The position numbers were made by a program, and so were the translations under genes. The notes below the pieces were generated by a model, which worked only from the letters and a program-made list of their open reading frames with translations, did not search any database and was not told where the DNA came from. Shown one piece after another: positions 39,765-48,354 of a DNA stretch of 64,000 nucleotides; the first letter of the stretch is position 1; every line of letters begins with the position of its first letter. Source of the DNA: Nocardia vaccinii NBRC 15922 (GTDB taxonomy: Bacteria; Actinomycetota; Actinomycetes; Mycobacteriales; Mycobacteriaceae). The DNA lies in the NCBI RefSeq assembly GCF_001613305.1, contig NZ_BDCC01000017.1:242831-306830 (forward strand), given 5' to 3'.

Positions 39765-40667
39765 TCAACCGCTCGTGCGGGCGCGAACAGCAGCGCCGAG
39801 CAGAGTGTCCGCCAAACGAGATGTGGCAGGGGTCATCTGGCCGGCCGGAGGTGAGGCGAGATAGACCCGCCACAGGACGGGGTCGGCGAGGTCGATCTGA
39901 CGTAAGGCCGGGAAGCGGCGGGCCTCGGACGGGGGCATGAAGGCGGTGCCGAGGCCGTTGGCGACCAGTTCGGCGATGGCGGCGTATCCAGCGGGGACCT
40001 CGTACCGGGTCTGCGAGCGGGCTCCGGCCGCGTGGAAGGCCTCGTCCATCAGTCGGCGCAGGCCGAATTCGGGGGGAAAGCCGACGAGTTCTTCTTCGGC
40101 GAGTCCGGCCACGTCGACGCGGGCGCGGTCGGCGAGGGGGTGGTCGGCGCGGCAGACGAAGACCATCGGCTCCTCGAACAGCAAGCGCAGATCCAGTTGC
40201 GGCGGAAAGCGATTGGGCATCGAGACCAGGGCCAGATCCAGCGAACCCTCGACCAGGGCGGACAGGTAGGCCGAAGCGCCCGCCTGGCTCAGCCGCAGCC
40301 GTAGCCGCACGAACGGGTGCGCGCGATGGAATTCGCCGAGCGCACCGGCGACATCCAGCGGGCCGTATGAGATCAGCGATCCGAAATCTACCGTGCCGGA
40401 TAATGTTCCATGGAACTCGACGACCGATTCGGCCGCCGCGCGAGTCGCCCGCACGATCTCGTAGGCATGCACCCGGAACCGCTCCCCCGCCGCGGTGAGC
40501 CGGATCTGCTGACGCGTCCGGTCGAACAATCGCGCACCCAGTTCGCGTTCGAGTTTCGCGATCGAGGACGACAGCGCCGACTGGACCACATGCGCACGCT
40601 CGGTGGCGCGCGAAAAACTCATCTCCTCCGCGACCGCGAGAAAGTGCTCGATCTGCCGTAACTCCAC
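39765..40667 (-). CDS. LysR-family transcriptional regulator
   Basis: This 300-residue protein has the LysR helix-turn-helix MELRQIEHFLAVAEEMSFSR, ATERAHVVQSALSSSIAKLE and RELGARLFDRTRQQIRLTAA (about 1-60). The periplasmic-binding-protein-like effector domain follows, with FEEPMVFVCRADHPLA and AIAELVANGLGTAFMPPSEA. It is divergent from the Tat-lipoprotein hydrolase gene at 40800, its probable target. Confidence 0.9.
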   Translation of the reverse strand: MELRQIEHFLAVAEEMSFSRATERAHVVQSALSSSIAKLERELGARLFDRTRQQIRLTAAGERFRVHAYEIVRATRAAAESVVEFHGTLSGTVDFGSLISYGPLDVAGALGEFHRAHPFVRLRLRLSQAGASAYLSALVEGSLDLALVSMPNRFPPQLDLRLLFEEPMVFVCRADHPLADRARVDVAGLAEEELVGFPPEFGLRRLMDEAFHAAGARSQTRYEVPAGYAAIAELVANGLGTAFMPPSEARRFPALRQIDLADPVLWRVYLASPPAGQMTPATSRLADTLLGAAVRARTSG

Positions 40668-40799
40668 ACCTGGATCTTATCAATTTCAGTGATGACTCGG
40701 ATCAAAGGTAATCGTTGGACTCGATGACCCTGTACGGGTTCTGATGGATACCAGCAGCGCCCACCACGACGCACGCACGATCCGGAAGGAATATCGACC

Positions 40800-41828
40800 G
40801 TGACCGGTTTCAGCCGAAGGGATTTCGCCCGTTTCACCACCGCCGCGGCAGGCACGGCCGCCCTGGCCGCCTGCGGGTCCCCCGCCCGGCAGCACACCGG
40901 CACGCCCCCGGCCGCACCGGAGCACACACTCGGCCCGGTGAAGCAGGTGAACGCCGGGGTTCTGGACATCGGTTACGCCGAGGCGGGCCCGGCCGACGGG
41001 ACGCCGGTGATCCTGCTGCACGGCTGGCCCTACGATATCCACGCTTACGCCGACGTCTCGGCGATCCTGGCCGCACAGGGTATGCGGGTGATCGTCCCGT
41101 ATCTGCGCGGCTTCGGCTCCACCCGCTTCCGGTCGAAGGACATCGTCCGCAACGGCCAGCAGGCCGCGGTCGCCCGGGACGTCATCGCGCTGATGGACGC
41201 ACTGAAAATCCCGTCCGCGATTCTCGGCGGCTACGACTGGGGCGCGCGGACCGCCGATGTCGTGGCCGCACTCCGGCCTCAGCGCTGCTCGGCCCTGGTG
41301 GCGGTGAGCGGCTACCTCATCACCGATGTCGCGGCCAATGCCCAGCCGCTGCCGCCGAAGGCCGAATACGGCTGGTGGTACCAGTATTACTTCAGCACCG
41401 AGCGCGGCGAACTCGGATACCGCCGGTACACCAAGGATTTCAACCGGCAGATCTGGCAGATCGCCTCGCCCGGATGGCATTTCGACGAATCGACCTACGA
41501 TCTGACCGCCGCCGCCTTCGACAATCCGGACCACGTCGACATCGTGGTGCACAACTACCGCTGGCGGCTGGGCCTGGCTCCCGGGGAGCCGCAGTACGAC
41601 GACGATGAGCGCCGCCTGGCCGCCAAACCCGCCATCACGGTGCCCACCATCACGATCAGCAGCGATTTCGACGGCCCCGCGAAGACCGGAGCCGGATACC
41701 GCACCCTGTTCACCGGACCGTACGACCACCGCGTCCTGGACGGTATCGGCCACAACGTCCCGCAGGAGGCCCCGCACGAATTCGCCGCGGCCGTAACCGA
41801 TGTCGCCAAGATGCGCGCACACCGCTGA
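40800..41828 (+). CDS. Tat-exported lipoprotein alpha/beta hydrolase (epoxide hydrolase/dehalogenase-like)
   Basis: This 342-residue protein starts with a twin-arginine signal ending in a lipobox: FSRRDFARFTTAAAGTAALA then ACGS, with the lipid-modified Cys about 25. The hydrolase core has GTPVILLHGWPYDIHAYADV (oxyanion HGWP), the nucleophile region GGYDWGARTADVVAAL with Asp rather than Ser, and a C-terminal GIGHNVPQEAPHEF catalytic His. An Asp nucleophile points to epoxide hydrolase or haloalkane dehalogenase chemistry. The GTG start has GGAAGGA eight bases upstream. It would sit on the outer face of the membrane. LysR at 39765 is divergent. Its last codons lie in a degenerate tandem repeat. 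Confidence 0.83.
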   Translation: MTGFSRRDFARFTTAAAGTAALAACGSPARQHTGTPPAAPEHTLGPVKQVNAGVLDIGYAEAGPADGTPVILLHGWPYDIHAYADVSAILAAQGMRVIVPYLRGFGSTRFRSKDIVRNGQQAAVARDVIALMDALKIPSAILGGYDWGARTADVVAALRPQRCSALVAVSGYLITDVAANAQPLPPKAEYGWWYQYYFSTERGELGYRRYTKDFNRQIWQIASPGWHFDESTYDLTAAAFDNPDHVDIVVHNYRWRLGLAPGEPQYDDDERRLAAKPAITVPTITISSDFDGPAKTGAGYRTLFTGPYDHRVLDGIGHNVPQEAPHEFAAAVTDVAKMRAHR

Positions 41829-42172
41829 CCGAACGGCCGTCCGCAGGGCCTCGGTCGGGAGATCTCGTCCTTCTCCCCCTCGACGGCCGCGCCCACAGCA
41901 TCCCAGACCGCGCGAATTCGCGACAGCCGCACTCAATGTCGCGCAGACCGATACACACCACCGACCGAGCAGACGTCAGCAGGACCTCGGCCGGAAAATC
42001 TCGTCACTCTTTTCCTGGACGGCAGCGCGCACGACACTCCACGCCGCGCGGAAGACGTCATGGCCGTAACCGATGTCGCGCGCAGACGGGCACACCGGTA
42101 GCCGAACGCCCGCGAGCAGGGATTTCGTTGGAGAATTTCGTCACTTCAGATTGATAAGTCTATTGTTACTAT
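41772..42172 (+). repeat. Three degenerate 136-bp tandem copies of the hydrolase 3' end
   Basis: Copy 1 (41772-41907) covers the last codons of the hydrolase (CACGAATTCGCC...GATGTCGCC) and sequence beyond the stop. Copy 2 (41908-42043) and copy 3 (42044-42172) repeat the pattern at 136-137 base spacing. Landmarks TGTCGC fall at 41801, 41937 and 42074, and a CTCGTC/TTCGTC element ends each copy. Copies 2 and 3 are noncoding and diverged. The array runs into the promoter of the MarR gene. Confidence 0.75.
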
Positions 42173-42173
42173 T

Positions 42174-42623
42174 ATGGATGACGAACCCGGGGACGGCTCG
42201 GAGCTGTGCGGCGGCGCGGCCCGGCTGCGGATCGCGGTCGGGCGGATCACCCGGCGGCTGCGGCAGGGGCATGCTTCGGGTGAGCTGACGCTCTCGGAGG
42301 CGTCGGTACTGGCCCGGCTGGATGGGCAGGGACCCGCGACGCCGGGTGCGCTGGCCGAACTGGAACGGGTGCGGCCGCAGGCCATGGGCACGACCCTGGC
42401 CGCCCTCGAGGAGCGCGGGCTGGTCACCCGCCGCCCCGACGCCGAGGACGGCCGCCGGGTGGTGATGTCGGTGACCACCGCCGGTCGCGGCATCCTGGAC
42501 GACCGTCGCTCCGAATCCACCCAGCGCATCAGCCAGGTGCTCACCGCGGAGTTCACCGCGGCCGAACGCCGCCGGCTGCTCGATGCGGTCCCGCTGCTGG
42601 AGAGGCTTGCCGAACGTCTATGA
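42174..42623 (+). CDS. MarR-family regulator of the MFS exporter
   Basis: This 149-residue winged-helix protein has LTLSEASVLARLDGQGPATP, GALAELERVRPQAMGTTLAA, LEERGLVTRRPDAEDGRRVV and MSVTTAGRGILDDRR. It is coupled to the transporter gene by an ATGA overlap, a typical MarR-EmrB-type layout in which drug binding relieves repression. CTATT-GTTA-CTATT direct repeats lie just before its ATG and may be part of its operator. Confidence 0.87.
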   Translation: MDDEPGDGSELCGGAARLRIAVGRITRRLRQGHASGELTLSEASVLARLDGQGPATPGALAELERVRPQAMGTTLAALEERGLVTRRPDAEDGRRVVMSVTTAGRGILDDRRSESTQRISQVLTAEFTAAERRRLLDAVPLLERLAERL

Positions 42624-44314
42624 GTACCACCGAATTACAGCGACCTGCCGTCGGCGACCGGTACAAATGGGTCGCGTTGTCGAACACCACCCTCGGCGTG
42701 CTGATCGCCTCGCTGGACGCCTCCATCGTGATCATCTCGCTGCCCGCGATCTTCCGCGGCATCGGCCTGGATCCACTGGCCGCGGGCAATATCGGCTATC
42801 TGCTCTGGATGATCCTGGGCTACCTGCTGGTCTCGGCCGTCATGGTGGTCACGCTCGGCCGGTTCGGCGACATGTTCGGCCGCGTGCGCATCTACAACGC
42901 GGGTTTCGTGGTCTTCTCCGCCGCGTCGCTGGCACTGTCGATGGACCCGATGCACGGGTCCGGCGGCGCGATGTGGCTGATCGGCTGGCGCATGGTGCAG
43001 GCCTTCGGCGGCGCGATGCTGACCGGAAACTCCGCGGCCATCCTGACCGACGCCTTTCCGGCCCGGCAACGCGGAATGGCGTTGGGCGTCAACCAGATCA
43101 CGGCGCTGGCCGGTCAGTTCCTGGGTCTGCTGGCCGGTGGCGCGCTGGCCGCGATCGACTGGCACGCGGTGTTCTGGGTCAGCGTCCCGGTCGGCATCGT
43201 CGGCACGGTGTGGTCCTACCGCAGCCTGCGCGAGATCGGCGCACGCCAGCCCGCCCGGGTGGACTGGGCCGGTACCGCGACGTTCACCATCGGCACCAGC
43301 GTCATCCTCGCCGCCATCACCTACGGCATCCAGCCGTACGGGCGGCACGCCACCGGCTGGGGCAACCCCTGGGTGACCGGGGCGCTGGCGGGCGGGGTGT
43401 TGCTACTCGTCGCGTTCTGCGTGATCGAGACCAGGGTCCGGCAACCCATGTTCCAGCTGGGATTGTTCCGCATTCGCGCCTTCGCCGCGGGAAACCTTGC
43501 CGCCCTGCTGGTTTCGATCGCCCGCGGCGGCCTGCAATTCATGCTGATCATCTGGCTGCAGGGAATCTGGCTGCCGCTGCACGGTTACTCCTACGAATCC
43601 ACCCCGCTGTGGGCCGGAATCTACATGCTGCCGCTGACCGCGGGGTTCCTGATCGCGGGACCGCTGTGCGGCTATCTGTCCGATCGATACGGAGCACGGC
43701 TGTTCGCCACCGTCGGACTGCTCATCGTGGTCGCCTCGTTCCTCGGGTTGATGGCGCTGCCGGTGGTGTTCCCGTATCCGTTGTTCGCACTGCTGATCTT
43801 GGCCAGCGGATTCGGTCAGGGCATGTTCTCCGCGCCGAACACCTCTTCGATCATGAGCAGCGTGCCCGCCGGACGACGCGGTGTGGCCTCGGGAATGCGC
43901 GCCACCCTGCAGAATTCGGGTACCGCGCTGTCGATCGGGGTGTTCTTCTCCCTGATGATCAGCGGGCTCGCCTCCGGCCTGCCGCATGCGCTGTCGGGCG
44001 GACTGCAATCGCACGGCGTACCCACCGCGACCGCCGATCGGCTCGCTTCGCTCCCGCCGGTCAGTAGCCTGTTCTCGGCATTTCTGGGCGACAATCCGAT
44101 CGCACATCTGCTCGGCCCCGGCGTGCTGAACAGCCTGCCTCCCGCGAATGCGGACGCGTTGACCGGTACGACGTTCTTCCCGCAACTGGTGTCCGGGCCG
44201 TTCCATCACGGTCTGGTGATCGTCTTCACCACCGCGGCGATCATGGCTGTGATCAGCGCGCTGGCCTCACTGCTGCGCGGGCGCCCGCCCGCGACGCCGC
44301 ACACCGCCGAATGA
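42620..44314 (+). CDS. MFS drug exporter, DHA2 family (14 transmembrane helices)
   Basis: This 564-residue transporter has about 14 hydrophobic segments. Motif A-like GRFGDMFGRVRIYNAGFVVF (about 76-95) follows an N-terminal LIASLDASIVIISLPAIF typical of EmrB/QacA antiporters. The family exports hydrophobic or cationic compounds using proton exchange. Coupled to the MarR gene by overlap. Substrate unknown. Confidence 0.88.
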   Translation: MSTTELQRPAVGDRYKWVALSNTTLGVLIASLDASIVIISLPAIFRGIGLDPLAAGNIGYLLWMILGYLLVSAVMVVTLGRFGDMFGRVRIYNAGFVVFSAASLALSMDPMHGSGGAMWLIGWRMVQAFGGAMLTGNSAAILTDAFPARQRGMALGVNQITALAGQFLGLLAGGALAAIDWHAVFWVSVPVGIVGTVWSYRSLREIGARQPARVDWAGTATFTIGTSVILAAITYGIQPYGRHATGWGNPWVTGALAGGVLLLVAFCVIETRVRQPMFQLGLFRIRAFAAGNLAALLVSIARGGLQFMLIIWLQGIWLPLHGYSYESTPLWAGIYMLPLTAGFLIAGPLCGYLSDRYGARLFATVGLLIVVASFLGLMALPVVFPYPLFALLILASGFGQGMFSAPNTSSIMSSVPAGRRGVASGMRATLQNSGTALSIGVFFSLMISGLASGLPHALSGGLQSHGVPTATADRLASLPPVSSLFSAFLGDNPIAHLLGPGVLNSLPPANADALTGTTFFPQLVSGPFHHGLVIVFTTAAIMAVISALASLLRGRPPATPHTAE

Positions 44315-44375
44315 GATCCGAAGACTTTCTTCAACCGTGTGTGGACCGCGCGGCAGGCGCAGGGCGGCCCGGCGG

Positions 44376-44933
44376 TCACTCCGGCTGAGCCCAAAAGACG
44401 TTGCTGGACAGTAAGTCCGCCCGGTGGTCGGGTGTGCTCAGCAGGGGCCTGGTGTCGGAGTCGCGGGCCTGCCGCCAGACCGGGCTGTCCACGAAGTGGT
44501 TGTCGAATCTCTCCTGGGTGGCGAGGATTTCGGCCGGATCGGCCAGACCTCGGCGGATCCGGTCGCCGAGCCGGAAGTAGTCGAAACGTTCGATGCCGGG
44601 AGTGAAGATCACCAGCACATCGGCGGGCGAATCGTCCGGGGCCGCCCACGCGTGCGTCATCCCGGCGGGCACGAGTAGGAAATCGCCCTCCACGATGTCC
44701 ATGATCTCCTGTCCGGCCAGTACCCGGAGCCGCCCGCCGAGCATGAAGAACAGTTCCGCCGAGGTGGTGTGGAAATGCGGCGGCGGACCGTCCTGACCCG
44801 CCGGCAGGTAGGCGCGGTTGCCGCTCAGTGCGCCGCCGGTCGTGTCGTGGTCCGCGTACAGCCACACCCCCATGGTGTCCAGGCGTTCGGCCTCGTCGTG
44901 ACGGACCAGCAGAGCGCGGTCGTTCGTATCCAT
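44376..44933 (-). CDS. Cupin-domain protein
   Basis: This 185-residue protein has a single double-stranded beta-helix cupin with metal-site residues in PPPHFHTTSAELFFMLGGRL (two His and a Glu) and a second His in VPAGMTHAWAAPDDS. This matches quercetin-dioxygenase/isomerase-like cupins. Enzymatic or sensor roles are possible. It is divergent from an ECF41-type sigma factor across 178 bases and may be part of its regulon, which is inference. Confidence 0.82.
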   Translation of the reverse strand: MDTNDRALLVRHDEAERLDTMGVWLYADHDTTGGALSGNRAYLPAGQDGPPPHFHTTSAELFFMLGGRLRVLAGQEIMDIVEGDFLLVPAGMTHAWAAPDDSPADVLVIFTPGIERFDYFRLGDRIRRGLADPAEILATQERFDNHFVDSPVWRQARDSDTRPLLSTPDHRADLLSSNVFWAQPE

Positions 44934-45111
44934 CGGTATCTCCCGTCCTGCGCCCGGGAGCCATTCTCCCGGATCGCCACCACAGAGCCGCCGCGCACCC
45001 GGCGCGTGACATCATCGACGTGAGTGTGATGTGCGACACAACCGCCGATATCGCGTCACGCGACGCGCCGCGCGGACCTCTGCGGTAGGGACGGACTAGG
45101 AGAGGAATGCC

Positions 45112-46023
45112 GTGACGTACCGAGCACCGCACCGGGCCGACGACGAGGTGACCGAACGATTCCTGAGCTACCGCGAACTGCTGTTCTCGGTGGTCTACAA
45201 CATGCTGGGCAGCGTCGCGGACACCGAGGACGTGCTACAGGAGGTGTGGCTAGCGTGGGCGGCCCGGCACCGCGACCCGGCCGCGCCGCCGATCGACAAC
45301 CCGCGCGCCTACCTGGTGCGCGCCGCGGCGAATCAGGCGCTCGCGCGCCGGATCGAGGTGAGCCGCCGCCGCGAGACCTACGTCGGCCCGTGGCTGCCCG
45401 AGCCGATCGTGACCGATGAGCACGACATCGCGAGCGTCCTCGTACGCAAGGAATCGCTGTCCACGGCGGTACTGGTCGTCCTGGAGTCACTGAGCCCGCT
45501 CGAGCGCGCGGTCTTCGTCCTGCACGACGTATTCGGCTTCCCGCACAACGAGATCGGGGAGATCCTGGGCCGTACCCCCGCGGCCGTGCGACAGGCCGCG
45601 GCCCGCGCCCGCCGCCATCTGCACAGTCCCCGCCTCCGGCACCCCGCCGATCCGCAGCTGCGCGCCCAGGTCACCGAGCGTTTCGCCGAGGCCGTCCTCG
45701 GCGGTGACCTCCGGGCACTGCTCGAAGTACTCGCGCCCGATGTCACGCTGTGGACGGACAGCGGCGGCCGAGGCCCGGCGCACAGCCTGCGGCCCGTCCA
45801 CGGCCGCGAGGCGGTGGCGGCGATCTTCACCGCGGTGGCCGCCGACCTGCCATCCGGCGAGCTGGACATCCGGTACCGCTGGGTCGCCGGTGATCCGTGC
45901 GCCCTGGTGTTCTCCGGCGACAGCCCTCTCGCCTCGGTCGTGGTCGAGCCCGATGCCGGTGGTACCCGGATCGCCGCGATCTACTCGATCACCAATCCGG
46001 CCAAACTCACCGGAATCCGTTGA
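45112..46023 (+). CDS. sigJ: ECF41/SigJ-type RNA polymerase sigma factor
   Basis: This 303-residue protein has sigma region 2 ([20 protein letters not shown], then [14 protein letters not shown]), region 4 ([20 protein letters not shown], then [20 protein letters not shown]) and a C-terminal SnoaL-like domain (about 180-300) that is the hallmark of ECF41/SigJ proteins. The C-terminal domain tunes activity in place of an anti-sigma factor. The GTG start at 45112 is preceded by AGGAGAGG. The classical ECF41 partner, a carboxymuconolactone decarboxylase-like gene, is absent; a cupin gene is the divergent neighbour. Confidence 0.87.
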   Translation: MTYRAPHRADDEVTERFLSYRELLFSVVYNMLGSVADTEDVLQEVWLAWAARHRDPAAPPIDNPRAYLVRAAANQALARRIEVSRRRETYVGPWLPEPIVTDEHDIASVLVRKESLSTAVLVVLESLSPLERAVFVLHDVFGFPHNEIGEILGRTPAAVRQAAARARRHLHSPRLRHPADPQLRAQVTERFAEAVLGGDLRALLEVLAPDVTLWTDSGGRGPAHSLRPVHGREAVAAIFTAVAADLPSGELDIRYRWVAGDPCALVFSGDSPLASVVVEPDAGGTRIAAIYSITNPAKLTGIR

Positions 46024-46106
46024 TTCACAGCACTTCTGCGCACGCATGCGATCGACCGTCGGGCATGGCCCCGGCTCGGTGTCCGCCGCGTAGCCGATCG
46101 GACCTG

Positions 46107-46733
46107 CTATAGACCGATATGCACCGTCTTCTCCTCGGTATCGGCCTCGATGCCGCTGCGGCCGAGTTCGCGGCCGATACCGCTGCCCGCGCGCCCGCCC
46201 CACGGGAGCGCGGGATCCGGTACGCCCCAGCCGTTCACCCACACCGTGCCGACCCGCAGTTGTTCGGTGACGGTCAGGGCGCGGGACAGGTCGCGGGTGT
46301 GGATCATGGCGTTGAGGCCGTATTTCGTGGTGTTGGCGAGGCGGACGGCCTCCTCGGTCGTGGCGAAGCCGATCACCGTGGCGACCGGGCCGAAGATCTC
46401 CTCGCGGGCGATGGTCAGATCGTTGGTGCCGCGAAAGACCGTGGGCTGCATGAAATATCCGGGACGGTCCAGCCGGTTGCCGCCGGTGATCAGGTCCGCG
46501 CCCTCGTCCCGCCCGATGTCGACGTAGCGCAGGATCTGGTCGAGCTGTTCGGCGTTGACGATCGTGCCCATGGTGCTGTCGCCGTCGAACGGGTCGCCCG
46601 GACGTGCCTGCTCGGCGGCCGCCACCAGACCATCGACGACCTGGTCGAGGATCGATTCGTGCACCAGCACGCGCGTCCCGGCCGCACAGACCTGCCCCTG
46701 GTGATAGAAGTTCCCCATCGCGATCCAGGGCAT
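46107..46733 (-). pseudogene. C-terminal fragment of an aldehyde dehydrogenase (ald')
   Basis: The frame encodes about 209 residues: [20 protein letters not shown] with the catalytic Cys region, [40 protein letters not shown] and a C-terminal [20 protein letters not shown]. These are the catalytic and oligomerisation halves of an NAD-dependent aldehyde dehydrogenase. The entire N-terminal NAD-binding half (about 280 residues) is missing, and the sequence continues upstream into the hmgA fragment in another frame. Non-functional alone; catalytic Cys is present. Confidence 0.85.
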
Positions 46734-47265
46734 CGCCCGGAGCGACGAGCAGCCGGCCGAATTCGGTATGCAGCAGGATGTCCCCGTCCTGCGGGACGAT
46801 CAGCAACTCGCCGTCGGCGTCGCTGAAATACCGGGTCCGCATGGACGTGGTGGCGCAGTACAAGTGGATCGCGATGCCTTGGCGCTGCAGCACATCGCCG
46901 TTCGCCGCGACGGTGTACACACCGTCCAGGAAGTCCACCCCGGACGCGTTGCGCGGCAGTGGATCCCAGCGCAGCCGGTTCGGATTCGCGACACCGCCGA
47001 CCGGCGCGCTGTGGAAGGTGCGGTTATCGATGCGCTGGAACGGCGGATGCGCGGCCGAGGGCCGTATCCGATAGAGCCAGCTGCGCCGATTCGCCGCCCG
47101 CGGTTCGGTGAACGCCGTGCCCGACATCTGCTCGGCGTAGAGCCCGTAGGGCGCGCGCTGCGGAGAATTCTGCCCGCGCGGCAACGCGCCGTCGACGGCC
47201 TCGGTCTGATGTTGATTGCCGAATCCGCTGAGGTACAACAGATCCCGCTCGCCGAGCGAGGTCAT
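46728..47265 (-). pseudogene. N-terminal fragment of homogentisate 1,2-dioxygenase (hmgA')
   Basis: About 178 residues are visible: [60 protein letters not shown] and [18 protein letters not shown], the conserved N-terminal domain of HmgA (normally about 430-440 residues). The frame then meets the aldehyde dehydrogenase fragment out of frame at about 46727. The iron-ligand C-terminal domain is lost, so homogentisate ring cleavage is impossible from this copy. The ATG at 47265 overlaps the stop of the upstream CrtC/AttH-like gene (ATGA), showing this was once an operon member. Confidence 0.87.
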
Positions 47266-48326
47266 TTCAACGCCACCAGTTCGTGCAAGGTCGTGCCGGT
47301 GCGCACATCGGTGCGCCCACCCTCGTGCACGGACAGTTCGAACGTGGACTGGAAGCGGAAGTACGCCGGATGTCCGATCGCCCGGTACACCAGCGGTTTG
47401 ATCAGCCGCGATCGCACGATCGGGAAATCGTCGATGATGTCGTGGGCATGGATGACCGACTCGACCGTGAGCCGCAGATCCAGCCGATCGGGCACCCGCA
47501 GTTCGATCCACTCCGGAAATTCGCGGCCCGCGACCGGATGAAATCGCCTGGGCCCCTCGGTCAATACCGTCTCGCCCGTGGACAGCACGATCTGCCCGTC
47601 GCGGGCCAGCATGAGCGGCGCGATCTCGTGCGAACCACGCCGCGGCTGGGTCAGCACGTCGGCGAACAGCAGCGAGTACTCCTCGTCGTACAGCCTGCCC
47701 CAGTGCCAGCGATCGATGATCTTCTTCATATCGCCGACGCCCCAGTTGTGATCGGCGTAGCCGCGGCCGTCGGCCGGCAGGACCGTGTCGTCGATACGCA
47801 CGGTCCCGGTGACCCGGGCGCGCGGCGCGCCGACCGCCCAGCCGAAGGAATTCTGCCCGTCGAATCGCGTCTCGCCCTGTCCCGGCATCCAACTCGGCAG
47901 CTCGTTGTGGAACTGCAGGTCGAACACCAGACCGTCCTCGGCCAGATGCACGTGGTGCACCGGAAGGCGGTCGTCACGGAATTCGGTGTGCGCGTGGTTG
48001 TCTCCGATGCGCACATCGAAGAAGTCCGTGCCGAAACTCGCGGCGTCGCGCGGATACCGCTTGGCCACCTGCCGTCGATCCCCCTCCGGGGTGTAGACGA
48101 TCAGCTCGACCCACGGCTTGGCCCCGGGCAGGTCCTCGGGGCGACGTTTGGTGAGGAATCCGACCACCACGTGTCCGGTGTCCAGGCGGGCATCGAAATA
48201 CCAGTGCTCGAAGGCCAATTTATCGGCCGAGGGGTGTAATGCGTTGTGACGCGGTTCGACCGCGGTCAGCTCGCCGTCCAGGCGGCCGGGGCCGTTCCAC
48301 GCTTCGATGATGTCCGTGGTGCTCAT
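47262..48326 (-). CDS. CrtC/AttH-like lipocalin-type protein
   Basis: This 354-residue protein shows [40 protein letters not shown] and [25 protein letters not shown] and the beta-rich two-lipocalin layout match the hydroxyneurosporene-synthase/AttH (CrtC-like) superfamily, whose members hydrate carotenoid double bonds or catalyse cyclisations; other members are uncharacterised. The ATG at 48326 is preferred over a GTG six bases upstream. It lies between an MpaB-like oxygenase gene (28 bases upstream) and the hmgA' remnant (4-bp overlap), so it is part of a damaged catabolic operon. Confidence 0.75.
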   Translation of the reverse strand: MSTTDIIEAWNGPGRLDGELTAVEPRHNALHPSADKLAFEHWYFDARLDTGHVVVGFLTKRRPEDLPGAKPWVELIVYTPEGDRRQVAKRYPRDAASFGTDFFDVRIGDNHAHTEFRDDRLPVHHVHLAEDGLVFDLQFHNELPSWMPGQGETRFDGQNSFGWAVGAPRARVTGTVRIDDTVLPADGRGYADHNWGVGDMKKIIDRWHWGRLYDEEYSLLFADVLTQPRRGSHEIAPLMLARDGQIVLSTGETVLTEGPRRFHPVAGREFPEWIELRVPDRLDLRLTVESVIHAHDIIDDFPIVRSRLIKPLVYRAIGHPAYFRFQSTFELSVHEGGRTDVRTGTTLHELVALK

Positions 48327-48354
48327 GATCACTTTCGTAGCTGGAGAGTGGGAT

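Noticed and set aside
42583..44067. Plus-strand frame of about 494 codons overlapping the MFS gene in another frame
   Set aside because: Arg/Gly-rich out-of-frame shadow of the MFS transporter with no hydrophobic segments.
45012..45111. ECF41-type promoter (TGTCACA..CGTC) in the cupin/sigJ intergenic region
   Set aside because: Partial matches such as TGTCGCA and CGTC occur, but with wrong spacing, so I could not support a promoter assignment.
46119..46826. Plus-strand frame of about 235 codons across the hmgA/ALDH junction
   Set aside because: It is the antisense shadow of the two pseudogene fragments.
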